A stretch of 64,000 nucleotides of DNA from the NCBI RefSeq assembly GCF_900106955.1, contig NZ_FNNI01000007.1:1-64000 (forward strand), read 5' to 3'. Positions 35,342 to 44,788 of the stretch are shown piece by piece. This DNA comes from Aidingimonas halophila. Its GTDB lineage: Bacteria; Pseudomonadota; Gammaproteobacteria; Pseudomonadales; Halomonadaceae. Positions within the stretch are counted from its first letter, which is position 1, and every line of letters begins with the position of its first letter. A program made the translations under genes and the position numbers. Below the pieces are notes generated by a model. The model made no database searches, was not told the DNA's origin, and was given only the letters and a program-made list of their open reading frames with translations.

Positions 35342-36666
35342 GATACCTCCGCAGGGTGAACGTCGTGGATCAAGGTGGGTGCGCTGACAGGCGTGTCGTT
35401 CAATCGAATCGCGGTGCGCACCTGTCGGATCGCCTGGTCGGCGCTATCGTCGTCGCGGGCATGAATGCGTGCCAGCGGACGTTCACTGTCGACATAGTCG
35501 CCGATCGCCGCCAACTCGGATAGGCCGACCCGATGGTCGATCGACTCGCCCGGCTGGCGTCGGCCTCCGCCTAGTTCGACGACTGCCATGCCCAGGGCTC
35601 GGGTATCGACCGATGCCAGATAACCGTGGTGTTCGAGATGAACGGTACGTATCACGGGAGCGGTGGGAAGATGGCGATCGCTATTGTGGAGCAGATCATT
35701 CGGGCCGCCGAGCCCCGCCACCATGCGCTCGAATCGCTCGGCTGCTGCACCCGAGGCGAGAGCTCGGTCGAGTCGGCGGGTGGCGTCGTCAGGGTCGGTA
35801 ACAATCCCGACGGTCCGCAGCATCTCGACAGCCAGTGACCGGGTGACGCTCAGCAGGCGGCTATCCACGGTCTTGCCGGTCAGGACGGCCAGTGCCTCGC
35901 GCACTTCCAGCGCATTGCCGGCGGCCGGTGCCAGCGGCTGACTCATGTCCGTCAGCATGGAAGTGGTGGGGGTACCGGCGCGGGTAGCGACATTGGCGAT
36001 CATGCGAGCCAGATGGCGGGAGGCATCTTCGGTGGGCATGAATGCTCCATTACCCACCTTGACGTCCATGACCAGCCCGTCCAGTGAGCAGGCAAGTTTC
36101 TTGCCCAGGATCGATGAGACGATGAGCGGCATGGATTCCACCGTGGCGGTGACGTCACGAATCCCGTAGAGACGCTTGTCTGCCGGTGCAAGATCGCCGG
36201 TCTGACCGATAATGGCGACGCCGACCTCCTTGACGAGCCGACGGAAGGTGTCGTGATCGGGGCGGACATCATAGCCGGGGATGGCCTCGAGCTTGTCGAG
36301 GGTACCGCCGGTATGGCCGAGACCACGTCCCGAAATCATTGGTACATGACTGCCGCAGGCCGCGACCCATGGGCCGAGTATCAGCGATACCAGGTCACCC
36401 ACACCACCAGTGGAGTGCTTGTCGACGACCGGACCGGGCAGGTCCAGGGAGGTCCACTCCAGAATGTTGCCACTATCGCGGATCGCTTCCGTCAGTGCCA
36501 CGCTTTCGGCATCGCTCATGCCGTTGAGAAATACGGCCATGGCAAAAGCGCCGATCTGGGCATCCCCGATCGAGCCGTCGGTCATGCCCTTCACGAACGC
36601 TTGGATCGCGTGGTCGTCCAACGTCTTCCCGTCGCGCTTGTGGCGAATGATCTCCTGAGGAAGCAT
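35338..36666 (-). CDS. deoA: Thymidine phosphorylase
   Basis: A 442-residue enzyme (E. coli 440) releasing thymine from thymidine. It has [24 protein letters not shown], the phosphate-binding signature, followed by [23 protein letters not shown] and the [22 protein letters not shown] stretch. I choose the start at 36666 ([13 protein letters not shown]), which matches the family and overlaps the deoC stop by one base (TGATG); the longer frame up to 36774 has no family similarity. Confidence 0.96.
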   Translation of the reverse strand: MLPQEIIRHKRDGKTLDDHAIQAFVKGMTDGSIGDAQIGAFAMAVFLNGMSDAESVALTEAIRDSGNILEWTSLDLPGPVVDKHSTGGVGDLVSLILGPWVAACGSHVPMISGRGLGHTGGTLDKLEAIPGYDVRPDHDTFRRLVKEVGVAIIGQTGDLAPADKRLYGIRDVTATVESMPLIVSSILGKKLACSLDGLVMDVKVGNGAFMPTEDASRHLARMIANVATRAGTPTTSMLTDMSQPLAPAAGNALEVREALAVLTGKTVDSRLLSVTRSLAVEMLRTVGIVTDPDDATRRLDRALASGAAAERFERMVAGLGGPNDLLHNSDRHLPTAPVIRTVHLEHHGYLASVDTRALGMAVVELGGGRRQPGESIDHRVGLSELAAIGDYVDSERPLARIHARDDDSADQAIRQVRTAIRLNDTPVSAPTLIHDVHPAEVS

Positions 36667-37445
36667 CAGTAGCTCCCTTCGGGTTGTGGGTGTACCTGAT
36701 CGAGCCCGAGCGTCTCGAGCAGGTTGTCGAGGAGGCCGGAGGCGCCGAATCGAAAGTAGGAGGGAGTGATCCACTCATCGCCCATTAGCCCGGCGGCCAG
36801 GTCGAGGTAGGCTTTGGCATCTTCCGTGGTGCGCACACCGCCGGCGGCCTTGAAGCCGACATGCCGGTCTGTCTTGCCGCGAATGGCCGTCAGCAGTATC
36901 TCGGCCGCCTCCAGCGTGGCATTGACCGGGACCTTGCCGGTAGAGGTCTTGAGAAAGTCGGCTCCCCCATCGATGGCTATGTCAGCGGCACGGCGAATCA
37001 GGGCAGGATCGTTGAGCTCGCCCGTTTCGAGAATCACCTTGAGGCAGCGTTCGCCGCTGGCGGACTTGCAGGCTTCGACCAGGGTTCGACCGGTCGACTC
37101 ATCGCCGTCCATCAGCGCTCGGTAAGGAAAGACGACATCGATTTCGTCGGCACCCCGCACGACGGCGTCGCGGGTTTCCCCGGCGGCACGCTGGATGTCG
37201 TCACTGCCGGCGGGAAAATTGACCACGGTGGCCACTTTCACCCGCCCGGCCAGGCCCTGTTCCGCCAGCGCGTGACGCGCAGTGGTGATGAAATCGGGAT
37301 AGATGCAGACGGCGGCGGGATGGCCTACCGGCGTGGAGACACGGGCACAGAGTTGGCGAATACTGCGGTCGGTGTCGTCATCATTGAGACTGGTCAGGTC
37401 CATCAGCGTTAGAGCCCGCTGAGCGGCTTGTGATAATGTTGTCAT
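36666..37445 (-). CDS. deoC: Deoxyribose-phosphate aldolase
   Basis: A 259-residue class I aldolase, the same length as E. coli DeoC. It has LMDLTSLNDDDTD at the N-terminus, the VCIYPDFI strand, LKVILETGELND and the Schiff-base lysine region ADFLKTSTGK, with the second lysine in VGFKAAGGVRT. It splits deoxyribose-5-phosphate into glyceraldehyde-3-phosphate and acetaldehyde. ATG 37445 aligns with E. coli DeoC; an upstream TTG at 37463 is not needed. No strong Shine-Dalgarno is visible. Confidence 0.96.
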   Translation of the reverse strand: MTTLSQAAQRALTLMDLTSLNDDDTDRSIRQLCARVSTPVGHPAAVCIYPDFITTARHALAEQGLAGRVKVATVVNFPAGSDDIQRAAGETRDAVVRGADEIDVVFPYRALMDGDESTGRTLVEACKSASGERCLKVILETGELNDPALIRRAADIAIDGGADFLKTSTGKVPVNATLEAAEILLTAIRGKTDRHVGFKAAGGVRTTEDAKAYLDLAAGLMGDEWITPSYFRFGASGLLDNLLETLGLDQVHPQPEGSY

Positions 37446-37475
37446 CGTGTCAACCAAGTGCAAGTGGCGTTCCTT

Positions 37476-37500
37476 CGGGGCGCTTCCTGGAGGTGCCCCG
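37476..37500 (-). other. Hairpin in the nupC-deoC intercistronic gap
   Basis: CGGGGC (37476-37481) pairs with GCCCCG (37495-37500), with a further CCT/AGG pairing inside. No T-tract follows in the direction of transcription, so it is more likely an mRNA-stability or processing element between nupC and deoC than a terminator. Confidence 0.4.
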
Positions 37501-37525
37501 ATCGTTACCTGTCATTATGATGCGT

Positions 37526-38800
37526 TCAGCCACCCATGGCGGCCAGCGCAATGAAGAAACCGGCGATTGTTGCCGACATGAGATTGGAGAGGGTACCGGC
37601 CAGTACCGCCTTGATGCCATAGCGTGCGATATCGTGTCGGCGACTCGGCGCGATGCTCCCCAAGCCTCCCAGCAGAATGGCGATCGAAGACAGGTTGGCG
37701 AAACCGCACAGCGCAAACGACAGGATCGCCGTGGTATGCGTGCTCAAGGCGTCACCGGTTCCCGGGACCATTTCTTCTCCATTCACATAGGGCGCGAGAT
37801 TGATATAGGCCACGAACTCGTTGACCACCAGTTTCTGGCCAATGAACGAGCCCGCGAAGTTGGCCTCTTCCCAAGGCACACCGAGCAGGAAGGCAAGCGG
37901 GGCGAACAACCAGCCCAGAATCATCTCCAGGCTCAGTGAATCCATACCGATCCAGCCGCCGACCGCCCCCAACAAGCCATTGATAAGCGCGATCAGGCCG
38001 ATGAAAGCGAGCAACATGGCGCCGATATTACCCGCCAGCTTGAGTCCTGACGTGGCCCCGGAAGCGGCGGCATCGATGACATTCGTTGGATGGTCTTCTT
38101 CTTCGATGATTTCCTGCGCAGCTGACACGCTGTCTTCCGGTTGCTGGGTTTCGGGCATGAGCAGCTTGGCGAACAGCAAGCCTCCCGGTGCTGCCATGAA
38201 CGAGGCGGCGATGAGGTATTCCATGGGGATGCCCAGCGCGGCATAACCGGCCAGTACTGAACCGGCCACCGAGGCCAGACCGCCGCACATCACGGCGAAC
38301 AGTTGCGAGGGTGTCATGCGAGCAATGAAGGGACGAACCACCAGTGGTGCTTCGGTCTGCCCGATGAAGATATTCGCCGTGGCGGACATCGATTCGGTAC
38401 GCGAGGTACCCAGCACCCATTGCAGTGCGCCTCCAAGTATGCGGATGACCCACTGCATGATGTTGAGGTAATAGAGTACGGCGATCAGCGACGAAAAGAA
38501 GATAATGACCGGCAGTACATTGATGGCGAAGACGAAGCCGATGTCCTCTTCATCGACCAGGCCACCGAACAGGAATTCGATACCATCGTTGGCATAAAGC
38601 ACGACCTGGCTGACACCGTCGGATATCGTCTGAAGAGCGGCCTGACCGAAAGGCGCATAGAGTACGAAGGCGCCGATTGCCGCCTGGATAGCAAAAGCGC
38701 CGCCCACGGTGCGAAGTCGTATTGCCTTGCGATTATACGAGAACAGTACGGCGATCAGGATGAGCGTCGCCATCCCGACCAAGCTCATGAGTAGTGTCAT
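37526..38800 (-). CDS. nupC: Concentrative nucleoside transporter, NupC family
   Basis: A 424-residue inner-membrane symporter. CNT-family motifs are visible: [15 protein letters not shown] (nucleoside and sodium-site loop), [20 protein letters not shown] and [12 protein letters not shown], followed by [20 protein letters not shown]. It imports nucleosides with Na+ or H+. It is the promoter-proximal gene of the deo operon, with the DeoR operator about 75 bases upstream. ATG 38800 is chosen for its GAGG site; the frame extends to 38869 without similarity. Confidence 0.95.
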   Translation of the reverse strand: MTLLMSLVGMATLILIAVLFSYNRKAIRLRTVGGAFAIQAAIGAFVLYAPFGQAALQTISDGVSQVVLYANDGIEFLFGGLVDEEDIGFVFAINVLPVIIFFSSLIAVLYYLNIMQWVIRILGGALQWVLGTSRTESMSATANIFIGQTEAPLVVRPFIARMTPSQLFAVMCGGLASVAGSVLAGYAALGIPMEYLIAASFMAAPGGLLFAKLLMPETQQPEDSVSAAQEIIEEEDHPTNVIDAAASGATSGLKLAGNIGAMLLAFIGLIALINGLLGAVGGWIGMDSLSLEMILGWLFAPLAFLLGVPWEEANFAGSFIGQKLVVNEFVAYINLAPYVNGEEMVPGTGDALSTHTTAILSFALCGFANLSSIAILLGGLGSIAPSRRHDIARYGIKAVLAGTLSNLMSATIAGFFIALAAMGG

Positions 38801-38862
38801 GGGGACCTCGGAGTTGTCGTTGTGGTTACCGGGAACCCGGCAGCGCATAACAAGTGAAAAAT

Positions 38863-38889
38863 ATAACATCTAGTGTTATTTTTCTAACA
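38863..38889. promoter_or_regulatory. DeoR operator upstream of nupC
   Basis: On the minus strand, TGTTAGAAAAATAACA (38874-38889) matches the 16-bp E. coli DeoR operator TGTTAGAATTCTAACA at 13 of 16 positions. Sharing its right half, TAACA-TCTAG-TGTTA (38864-38878) forms a second dyad of the same half-sites. A further ATAACA lies at 38847. Position before nupC and facing deoR indicates repression of the whole nucleoside operon, and probably of deoR as well. Confidence 0.8.
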
Positions 38890-39046
38890 TTTTTTAAGGC
38901 CGATTCGCTTTTCGCTGGTTTTCTGCTGACGCCTGTCGCAGCATGGATGGGTCAAGAGGGTGTTGAATGGCTCGAGTAACTCTCTGATTGATAAGATATA
39001 AGCCACTCGACTGGAACTACACGACGGGAGCAAGGAGCAAGGGGTA

Positions 39047-39817
39047 ATGAAAGGCCGAAGTGCACAGCGTCTGGCACGTCTGCAGGATATTCTCAACCGG
39101 GGGGGCACGATCCATCTTTCGGAGGCGGCAAGACTGTGTGGTGTCTCGGAGATGACCATTCGTCGCGATGTGGCTGCCAGTGATGGTGCCATGGTCTTTC
39201 TGGGCGGTCGGTTGGTGATGGCCGATAATCCGCAATACGCACCGCTCTATGATCTGGATGCAGAGAAGGGGAGTCACTCCTTGGCAAAACAGCGTCTATG
39301 CCAAGGAGCCGCAGCGTTCATCGAGGCGGGTGATACGCTGTTCGTCGACTGCGGGACGACACTCATGCCGCTGGCATCGTCATTGGCATCCGTAGAGTAT
39401 GAGGTCACGGTCGTGACATATGCACTCAATGTCGCCAATGCCGTCGGTCATTTACCGAACGTGCGACTGGTGCTGCTCGGCGGGTTGTTTTATGCATCAT
39501 CTCTGTCGTTCGGCAGCGAAGACATGCCGCAGGCCATTCGTCGGCTGGGGATCAATAAAGCCTTCATCTCCGCGGCCGGTATGCACGTCGAGCGCGGTGT
39601 GAGCTGTTTCCATTTTCACGAGGTGGTGCCCAAACAAGCGGCCATTGCGTCCGCCATGCAACGCATCCTGGTCTGCGACGACAGCAAGCTGGGTGTTGTC
39701 CGGCCTGCCTATTTCGCTCGGCTGGATGAGTTCGATGTCATCGTCACTGACGGCGATGCGGACGACGCATTGCGTGAAGGCCTGCCCGGTCATACCCCCC
39801 GCATCGTGGGGGTATGA
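39047..39817 (+). CDS. deoR: Deoxyribonucleoside regulator DeoR
   Basis: A 256-residue DeoR-family repressor: HTH at residues about 20-45 (TIHLSEAARLCGVSEMTIRRDVAASDGAMVFLGG) and the sugar-phosphate-sensing domain with LFVDCGTTLMPLA and SAAGMHVERGVSCFHFHE. The whole protein is collinear with E. coli DeoR (252), including the HVxxGxxCF segment specific to it, so the effector is probably deoxyribose-5-phosphate. It is divergent from nupC with 246 bases between, which hold the operator. A perfect hairpin overlaps its last codons. Confidence 0.92.
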   Translation: MKGRSAQRLARLQDILNRGGTIHLSEAARLCGVSEMTIRRDVAASDGAMVFLGGRLVMADNPQYAPLYDLDAEKGSHSLAKQRLCQGAAAFIEAGDTLFVDCGTTLMPLASSLASVEYEVTVVTYALNVANAVGHLPNVRLVLLGGLFYASSLSFGSEDMPQAIRRLGINKAFISAAGMHVERGVSCFHFHEVVPKQAAIASAMQRILVCDDSKLGVVRPAYFARLDEFDVIVTDGDADDALREGLPGHTPRIVGV

Positions 39818-39820
39818 CCG
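39787..39820. terminator. Perfect 13-bp hairpin over the deoR stop codon
   Basis: CGGTCATACCCCC (39787-39799) and GGGGGTATGACCG (39808-39820) are exact inverse complements with an eight-base loop. The deoR stop codon lies inside the 3' arm. It separates convergent deoR and the YIP1 gene and could end or protect both transcripts. There is no T-tract. Confidence 0.6.
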
Positions 39821-39832
39821 CGGGGAATCATG

Positions 39833-40435
39833 TCACAATATCGAGAGTATGATGCGTTCGCCGTAGCCCCACAACAGCACGGTGGCCGCCAGCATCGCCT
39901 CGAGTACCAGCACGCCAATGGCCAGTGTCGAACTGGAGACGATGAACCCTTCCTCACTACTAATGCCGAGGAAGGCAGGGATCCCGATATAAAGCAGGTA
40001 CGCCGTGTAACACAGCCCGATGATCCCGGCCAGCAGGCATAGCCAGATAATCGGATAGAGCGCGACGATACCGCTCAGGAACATGGGCGTGGCGATATAG
40101 CCGGCAAAGATGACGCAGGCGCGTCGGCTCGGGTGGGCCGAGTAGCGTTGGCCCAGCCAATGGATGACGCTGCCCATCAGATAGACGGCGGCAAGTATCG
40201 TGAGATAAAAGACACAGCCCGCGTAGAACGCGTCCAACGGATGTAGCAGGATGGTACGGTCGCCGCCAAGGCCCCACCCGACCTGGGTGGTGCCAATGAA
40301 GGCACAGACGACGGGAACGGCACTCAGGGCGAGAACGTGATGCGCATAGAGATGCGTCAGCGTTTCACGCTCATGCTGGATCTGTTTCCACTCGCGGTGG
40401 GGATGGGCAAGAAGCCCCCAAACATGAGTCAGCAT
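39833..40435 (-). CDS. YIP1-family integral membrane protein
   Basis: A 200-residue protein with five predicted helices and the Yip1-domain layout: a short cytosolic start (VWGLLAHPHREWKQIQHE), then membrane segments with HVLALSAVPVVCAFIGTTQVGWG and SRRACVIFAGYIATPMFLSGIVALYP. Function is unknown in bacteria. ATG 40435 is taken because AGGAGGT stands five bases before it; the upstream TTG is less likely. It follows cyoD on the same strand after a 146-base gap that contains its own palindrome and hairpin. Confidence 0.85.
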   Translation of the reverse strand: MLTHVWGLLAHPHREWKQIQHERETLTHLYAHHVLALSAVPVVCAFIGTTQVGWGLGGDRTILLHPLDAFYAGCVFYLTILAAVYLMGSVIHWLGQRYSAHPSRRACVIFAGYIATPMFLSGIVALYPIIWLCLLAGIIGLCYTAYLLYIGIPAFLGISSEEGFIVSSSTLAIGVLVLEAMLAATVLLWGYGERIILSIL

Positions 40436-40462
40436 CCACAACCTCCTACCTGTCAGAATTGA

Positions 40463-40480
40463 AACTGGAACATTCCAGTT
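40463..40480. promoter_or_regulatory. Perfect 18-bp palindrome upstream of the YIP1 gene
   Basis: AACTGGAA-CA-TTCCAGTT is a perfect inverted repeat starting 28 bases upstream of the YIP1 start. A minus-strand TATAAT lies at 40514-40519, so the palindrome would sit downstream of that -10, as a repressor site would. The regulator is unknown. Confidence 0.45.
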
Positions 40481-40528
40481 CGTGCCCTGCGTAAGCTAAC
40501 GGGCCTCACTGACATTATAGGCAGGAGT

Positions 40529-40552
40529 GCGACGGCTTTGCCTAGCCGTCGC
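40529..40552 (-). terminator. Hairpin after cyoD
   Basis: GCGACGGC (40529-40536) pairs exactly with GCCGTCGC (40545-40552) around an eight-base loop, 30 bases beyond the cyoD stop. No T-tract follows on the minus strand, so it may act as a weak terminator or 3' stabiliser of the cyo transcript. Confidence 0.5.
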
Positions 40553-40581
40553 GCTAACTCGCTACTATCGTCGAATCTTGA

Positions 40582-40914
40582 TCAGCCAATCATCATGTTC
40601 AGGTGCAGGTGGTGCATGATCCATAATGTGCCGCCAATGACCAGCAGCAGGATGGTGATGGTGAAGACGAAGGACATGAAGTTCCAGCCTTCATCCGCCT
40701 TGGTGTTCATGTGCATGAACATCACCAGCTGGACGAGAACCTGCGCTACGGCAGTGGCCACGATGATCAATACCGTGGGCGTCGTGGCCATGGCTCCGGT
40801 CATGACGACGGCGAACGGAATAATGGTCAGTACGAGGGACAGGATCAATCCGATGACATAGGACTTGACGCTGCCGTGACTGTGCTCGCCGTGTGCAGAG
40901 TGCGACTCGCTCAT
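40582..40914 (-). CDS. cyoD: Cytochrome o ubiquinol oxidase subunit IV
   Basis: A 110-residue protein with three helices (E. coli CyoD 109). It has the SYVIGLILSLVLTIIPF first helix and the VQLVMFMHMNTKADEGWNFMSFVFT segment typical of CyoD. It assists assembly of the CuB site. It begins one base after cyoC ends and is the last cyo gene here; no cyoE (haem O synthase) follows. Confidence 0.95.
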   Translation of the reverse strand: MSESHSAHGEHSHGSVKSYVIGLILSLVLTIIPFAVVMTGAMATTPTVLIIVATAVAQVLVQLVMFMHMNTKADEGWNFMSFVFTITILLLVIGGTLWIMHHLHLNMMIG

Positions 40915-40915
40915 C

Positions 40916-41530
40916 TCACAGGACTCCCATCAGGTAGACGAAAGAGAAAACGCAGATCCAGACGATATCCAGGAAGTGCCAGAACAGGCTCAGGCACATG
41001 ATGCGCGGGCGGGTCATGTCGTTGAGCCCCTTGGTCTGTAGCTGCACCAGCATCACCAGAAGCCAGACCAGGCCAAAGAAGACGTGCAGGCCGTGAGTGC
41101 CGACCAATGTGAAGAACGAGGACAGGAAGGCACTGCGATCCGGCCCGTAACCGAGATGAATCAGGTGCTGGAATTCATAGAGTTCCAGCCCGATGAATCC
41201 GGCTCCCAGCAGGAAGGTGATGCCCAGCCAAGCCTTCAGTTGCGTCACACGGTTGGCATTCATGGCCAGTACGGCCATGCCATAGGTGAAACTACTGAAC
41301 AGCAGCAGGAAGGTGCTGATCAGAATCAGCGGGAGTTCGAAGATATCGGCGCCAGTGGGGCCGCCGGCCGTGCCCTTCATGAGCACGGCATAGGTGGCGA
41401 ACAGGGATCCGAAGATCACCAGGTCGCTCATCAGGTAGACCCAGAAGCCGAAGATCTTTATGCCACCGGCATCGTGGTGCTCATGCTCATCGGCATGGGC
41501 GTCGTGATTGCTCATGGTTTCCGTTGTCAT
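40916..41530 (-). CDS. cyoC: Cytochrome o ubiquinol oxidase subunit III
   Basis: A 204-residue, five-helix subunit (E. coli 204). The N-terminal His/Glu-rich segment is followed by [25 protein letters not shown] and [20 protein letters not shown], and ends with [19 protein letters not shown], all typical of CyoC. It lies two bases after cyoB. Confidence 0.96.
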   Translation of the reverse strand: MTTETMSNHDAHADEHEHHDAGGIKIFGFWVYLMSDLVIFGSLFATYAVLMKGTAGGPTGADIFELPLILISTFLLLFSSFTYGMAVLAMNANRVTQLKAWLGITFLLGAGFIGLELYEFQHLIHLGYGPDRSAFLSSFFTLVGTHGLHVFFGLVWLLVMLVQLQTKGLNDMTRPRIMCLSLFWHFLDIVWICVFSFVYLMGVL

Positions 41531-41532
41531 AG

Positions 41533-43509
41533 TTACGCCTGCATCTCCAGCCGTTCTTTGTGTTCGCGCTCGATACGTTCGACCTCGGAAGCGGGTACGT
41601 AGTAATCGATGTCGTCATTGAACACGCGCGCGAGGAAGCTGACGAAGGTGCCGATCGCACCGACCGCTGCCAGCCACCAGATATGCCATACCAGGGCGAA
41701 GCCGAGGATCAGGGCGAACAGGCTGATGATGGGCCCTGCTACGGTATTTCTTGGCATGTGGATATCCTGATACGGTCCTTCGCTTACCGTCTTGGCACCG
41801 GCCTGCTTCTGTGCCCAGAAGGTATCGATGCCGCTGACATTCGGCAGATGGGCGAAGTTATAGAACGGCGCCGGCGACGAGGTGGACCACTCCAGCGTAC
41901 GAGCGTCCCAGGGATCGCCGCTGACATCCTGATTCTGTTTGCGGTCACGAATGCTCACGTAGAACTGGATCACGGTGCAAATGATACCGAACAGGATGAT
42001 GACGGCACCGACCCAGGCCAACAGCATCCATGGCTGCCATTCAGCGGTGTCGTAGGACTGCATGCGACGCACGGCACCGAAGAAGCTCAGCACGTAGAGC
42101 GGCATGAATGCCAGATAGAAGCCGATCAGCCAGCACCAGAAAGAACGCTTGCCCCATTTCTCGTTCAGCGTGAAGCCGAACGCCTTGGGGAACCAGTAGG
42201 TCAGGCCGGCCAGCATGCCGAACAACACACCGCCGATGATCACGTTGTGGAAGTGCGCGATCACGAACAGGCTGTTGTGCAGCACGAAATTCGCCCCTGG
42301 AATGGCCAGCATCACACCGGTCATGCCACCGAGGGTGAAGGTGATGATGAAGCCCAGGGTCCACAGTACCGGCGAGGTGAACTCGAGACGTCCCCGGAAC
42401 ATGGTGAACAGCCAGTTGAACACTTTCACCCCGGTGGGTATGGCGATGATCATCGTCATGATGCCGAAGAACGCATTGACGTTGGCGCCCGCCCCCATGG
42501 TGAAGAAGTGGTGCAGCCAGACAATGAACGACAGGATGGTGATCGCCACCGTGGCCCAGACCATCGTGCCGTAGCCGAACAGACGCTTCCTGGCGAAAGT
42601 GGCGATGACCTCGGAAAAGACGCCGAAAGCCGGCAGGATCAGGATGTACACCTCCGGATGGCCCCAGGCCCAGATGAGATTGACGTACATCATCATGTTG
42701 CCGCCAAAGTCATTGGTGAAGAAGTGCATCCCGAAGTAGCGATCCAGCGTCAGCAGGGCGATGGTCGCGGTCAGAATCGGGAAAGAGGCGATGATCAATA
42801 CGTTGGCGCACAGCGACGTCCAGGTGAAGATCGGCATGCGGAACATTGTCATGCCCTTGGTACGCATCTTCAGGATCGTCACGAAGAAGTTGATACCGGT
42901 GAGCGTCGTCCCTATCCCCGATATCTGTAATGCCCATATCCAGTAATCGACCCCGACCCCGGGACTGTATTCGATCCCTGATAATGGCGCATAGGCCAAC
43001 CAGCCGGTCTTGGCGAATTCACCCACCACCAGCGAGATGTTGACCAGGATCGCACCGGCCGCGAACAGCCAGAAACTCAAGTTGTTGAGGAACGGGTAGG
43101 CAACGTCGCGCGCTCCGATTTGCAGCGGCACCACCAGGTTCATCAGGCCGATGACCATGGGCATGGCGACGAAGAAGATCATGATCACGCCGTGGGCGGT
43201 GAAGATCTGGTCATAATGATCGGGTGGCAGATATCCCTCAGCGCCGGCCGAAGCCATGGCGAGTTGGGTCCGCATCATGATGGCGTCGGCAAACCCTCGG
43301 ATCAGCATCACCAGAGCGACGATGAAGTACATGATGCCGAGTTTCTTGTGATCGACGGAGGTGAACCATTCCGTCCACAGCCACTTCCACTTACGGAAAT
43401 AGGTGATGGCACCGATCAACGCGATGCCTCCGATCGCCATCGCGACCGCGACCACCATGATGATGGGGTCGTGGAAAGGGATCGCGTCTATGCTGAGTTT
43501 TCCGAACAT
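41533..43509 (-). CDS. cyoB: Cytochrome o ubiquinol oxidase subunit I
   Basis: A 658-residue haem-copper oxidase core (E. coli 663). It holds the haem and CuB histidines: [37 protein letters not shown] (CuB His and cross-linked Tyr), [11 protein letters not shown] (two CuB His) and [18 protein letters not shown] (haem ligands). It reduces oxygen to water with ubiquinol and pumps protons. ATG 43509 follows GGAG by seven bases and leaves four bases after the cyoA stop. Confidence 0.97.
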   Translation of the reverse strand: MFGKLSIDAIPFHDPIIMVVAVAMAIGGIALIGAITYFRKWKWLWTEWFTSVDHKKLGIMYFIVALVMLIRGFADAIMMRTQLAMASAGAEGYLPPDHYDQIFTAHGVIMIFFVAMPMVIGLMNLVVPLQIGARDVAYPFLNNLSFWLFAAGAILVNISLVVGEFAKTGWLAYAPLSGIEYSPGVGVDYWIWALQISGIGTTLTGINFFVTILKMRTKGMTMFRMPIFTWTSLCANVLIIASFPILTATIALLTLDRYFGMHFFTNDFGGNMMMYVNLIWAWGHPEVYILILPAFGVFSEVIATFARKRLFGYGTMVWATVAITILSFIVWLHHFFTMGAGANVNAFFGIMTMIIAIPTGVKVFNWLFTMFRGRLEFTSPVLWTLGFIITFTLGGMTGVMLAIPGANFVLHNSLFVIAHFHNVIIGGVLFGMLAGLTYWFPKAFGFTLNEKWGKRSFWCWLIGFYLAFMPLYVLSFFGAVRRMQSYDTAEWQPWMLLAWVGAVIILFGIICTVIQFYVSIRDRKQNQDVSGDPWDARTLEWSTSSPAPFYNFAHLPNVSGIDTFWAQKQAGAKTVSEGPYQDIHMPRNTVAGPIISLFALILGFALVWHIWWLAAVGAIGTFVSFLARVFNDDIDYYVPASEVERIEREHKERLEMQA

Positions 43510-43513
43510 AGTG

Positions 43514-44452
43514 TTACTCCGCTGCCTCCGCACTCATGGGCATATCGCCGTGGTCGTCCTCTGCCTCGCCGTGACCGGCGTGCATATCGCCATCGTCGCT
43601 GCCGGTATGGAAGCTCCTGATGATGTCTTCGTACATGCCGGGTGAGACCTCCGAGTAATACTCCACCGGATGGTCTTCGGTCGGTTGTGCCAGCTCGTTG
43701 TAGCCGTCGGGGAAGTCGATCGTCTGGTCGGATTCACGAACCTCGTCGACCCACGCTTCGAACTCCTCCTGTGATGTGGCGATCGCATCGAACGTCATGC
43801 CTGAGAAGCCGGCGCCACTGTAGTTGGTGGAGCGACCGTCGTAGACCCCCTCGTGATTGGCGATCAGGTGAACATCATTGTCCATGCCGGCCATGGCGTA
43901 GATCTGGCTACCCAGGGTCGGAATGAAAAAGGCGTTCATCACTGAACCTGAACTGACCCGGAAGCGCACCGGTACGTCAGTGGGGAAGGCCACTTCGTTG
44001 ACCGTTGCGATGCCCTGCTCCGGATAGATGAACAACCACTTCCAATCCAGCGATACCGCTTGAATCTCCATCTGCTCTGATGGGTCATCCGCGATCGGTT
44101 TGTGTGGGTCCAGGCTGTGCGACGTATACCAGGTCAGCCCGGCCAGGAAGATGATAATGATGCAGGGAATGAACCAGACGATCCCTTCGATCCAGTTATT
44201 GTGCGCCCATTCCGGATGGTAGGCCGCGTCCTTGTTACTACGGCGATAGCGCCAGGCGAACAGCAGTGTCATCACGATGACGGGAATGACGACAATCTGC
44301 ATCAGGGCAAATGACGTCAGAATCAGGGTCCGCTGTTCCGAACCGATCTGGCCCATGGGATCCAGCAACTCCGAACTACATCCCGTCAGCAGCAGGGTAA
44401 GCGTCAGCAGCAGCAAGATGCCGAGCACGCGCAAGTGGTGGGGTCTTCTCAT
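43514..44452 (-). CDS. cyoA: Cytochrome o ubiquinol oxidase subunit II
   Basis: A 312-residue lipoprotein. The signal sequence ends in the lipobox LLTGC (Cys at residue 25), then two membrane helices and a periplasmic cupredoxin domain without CuA ligands, as in all quinol oxidases. Motifs include [27 protein letters not shown] and [55 protein letters not shown]. The C-terminus is a His/Asp/Glu-rich tail. It is the first gene of cyoABCD. Confidence 0.96.
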   Translation of the reverse strand: MRRPHHLRVLGILLLLTLTLLLTGCSSELLDPMGQIGSEQRTLILTSFALMQIVVIPVIVMTLLFAWRYRRSNKDAAYHPEWAHNNWIEGIVWFIPCIIIIFLAGLTWYTSHSLDPHKPIADDPSEQMEIQAVSLDWKWLFIYPEQGIATVNEVAFPTDVPVRFRVSSGSVMNAFFIPTLGSQIYAMAGMDNDVHLIANHEGVYDGRSTNYSGAGFSGMTFDAIATSQEEFEAWVDEVRESDQTIDFPDGYNELAQPTEDHPVEYYSEVSPGMYEDIIRSFHTGSDDGDMHAGHGEAEDDHGDMPMSAEAAE

Positions 44453-44788
44453 GTTACGACCTCGTCAGGGCTTGGAGGCAGGACATCATCCATATCACCT
44501 GTTAGCAGGCTAAAAACGGCAATTCCAGGACTCTCCCTGTCGTGGCACTCGCTATAAGCTATCCTGAGATGCTACGGAGCGGAAACCGCAAGGGAGTCGG
44601 GTGTCAGGCTCGGGGCGGAAAATGGGAGTCGCCGATCGAGCCTCTTCTCACGGGGATGGCATTATCGTGATCAGAGGCGGTAAAGGGAAGGGACGATTTG
44701 TCGCAGGTTGTCACATCCAGGCCCGGCGTGGCCCGTCTCGTGACGACGCATGGGGTCGTCACGAGTTGGATACAGGCCGGTCGGGCGG
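44453..44788. other. Intergenic region upstream of cyoA
   Basis: No gene is recognised in these 336 bases; a short open frame on the plus strand lacks similarity and is discounted. The stretch should contain the cyo promoter reading leftwards; a TTGCCG element lies about 60 bases upstream of cyoA but no good -10 partner is seen. The right part contains the hairpin at 44737-44765, after the aminotransferase gene. Confidence 0.5.
44737..44765 (-). terminator. Hairpin after the class V aminotransferase gene
   Basis: CTCGTGACGAC (44737-44747) and GTCGTCACGAG (44755-44765) are exact inverse complements with a seven-base loop, 23 bases past the aminotransferase stop. It lacks a T-tract but is the natural end of that transcript before the cyo promoter. 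Confidence 0.5.

Noticed and set aside
41560-42930. Plus-strand open frame of 456 codons
   Set aside because: It lies entirely antisense to cyoB, whose haem and copper motifs are clear; the composition (His, Gln, Asp rich) is that of a shadow frame.
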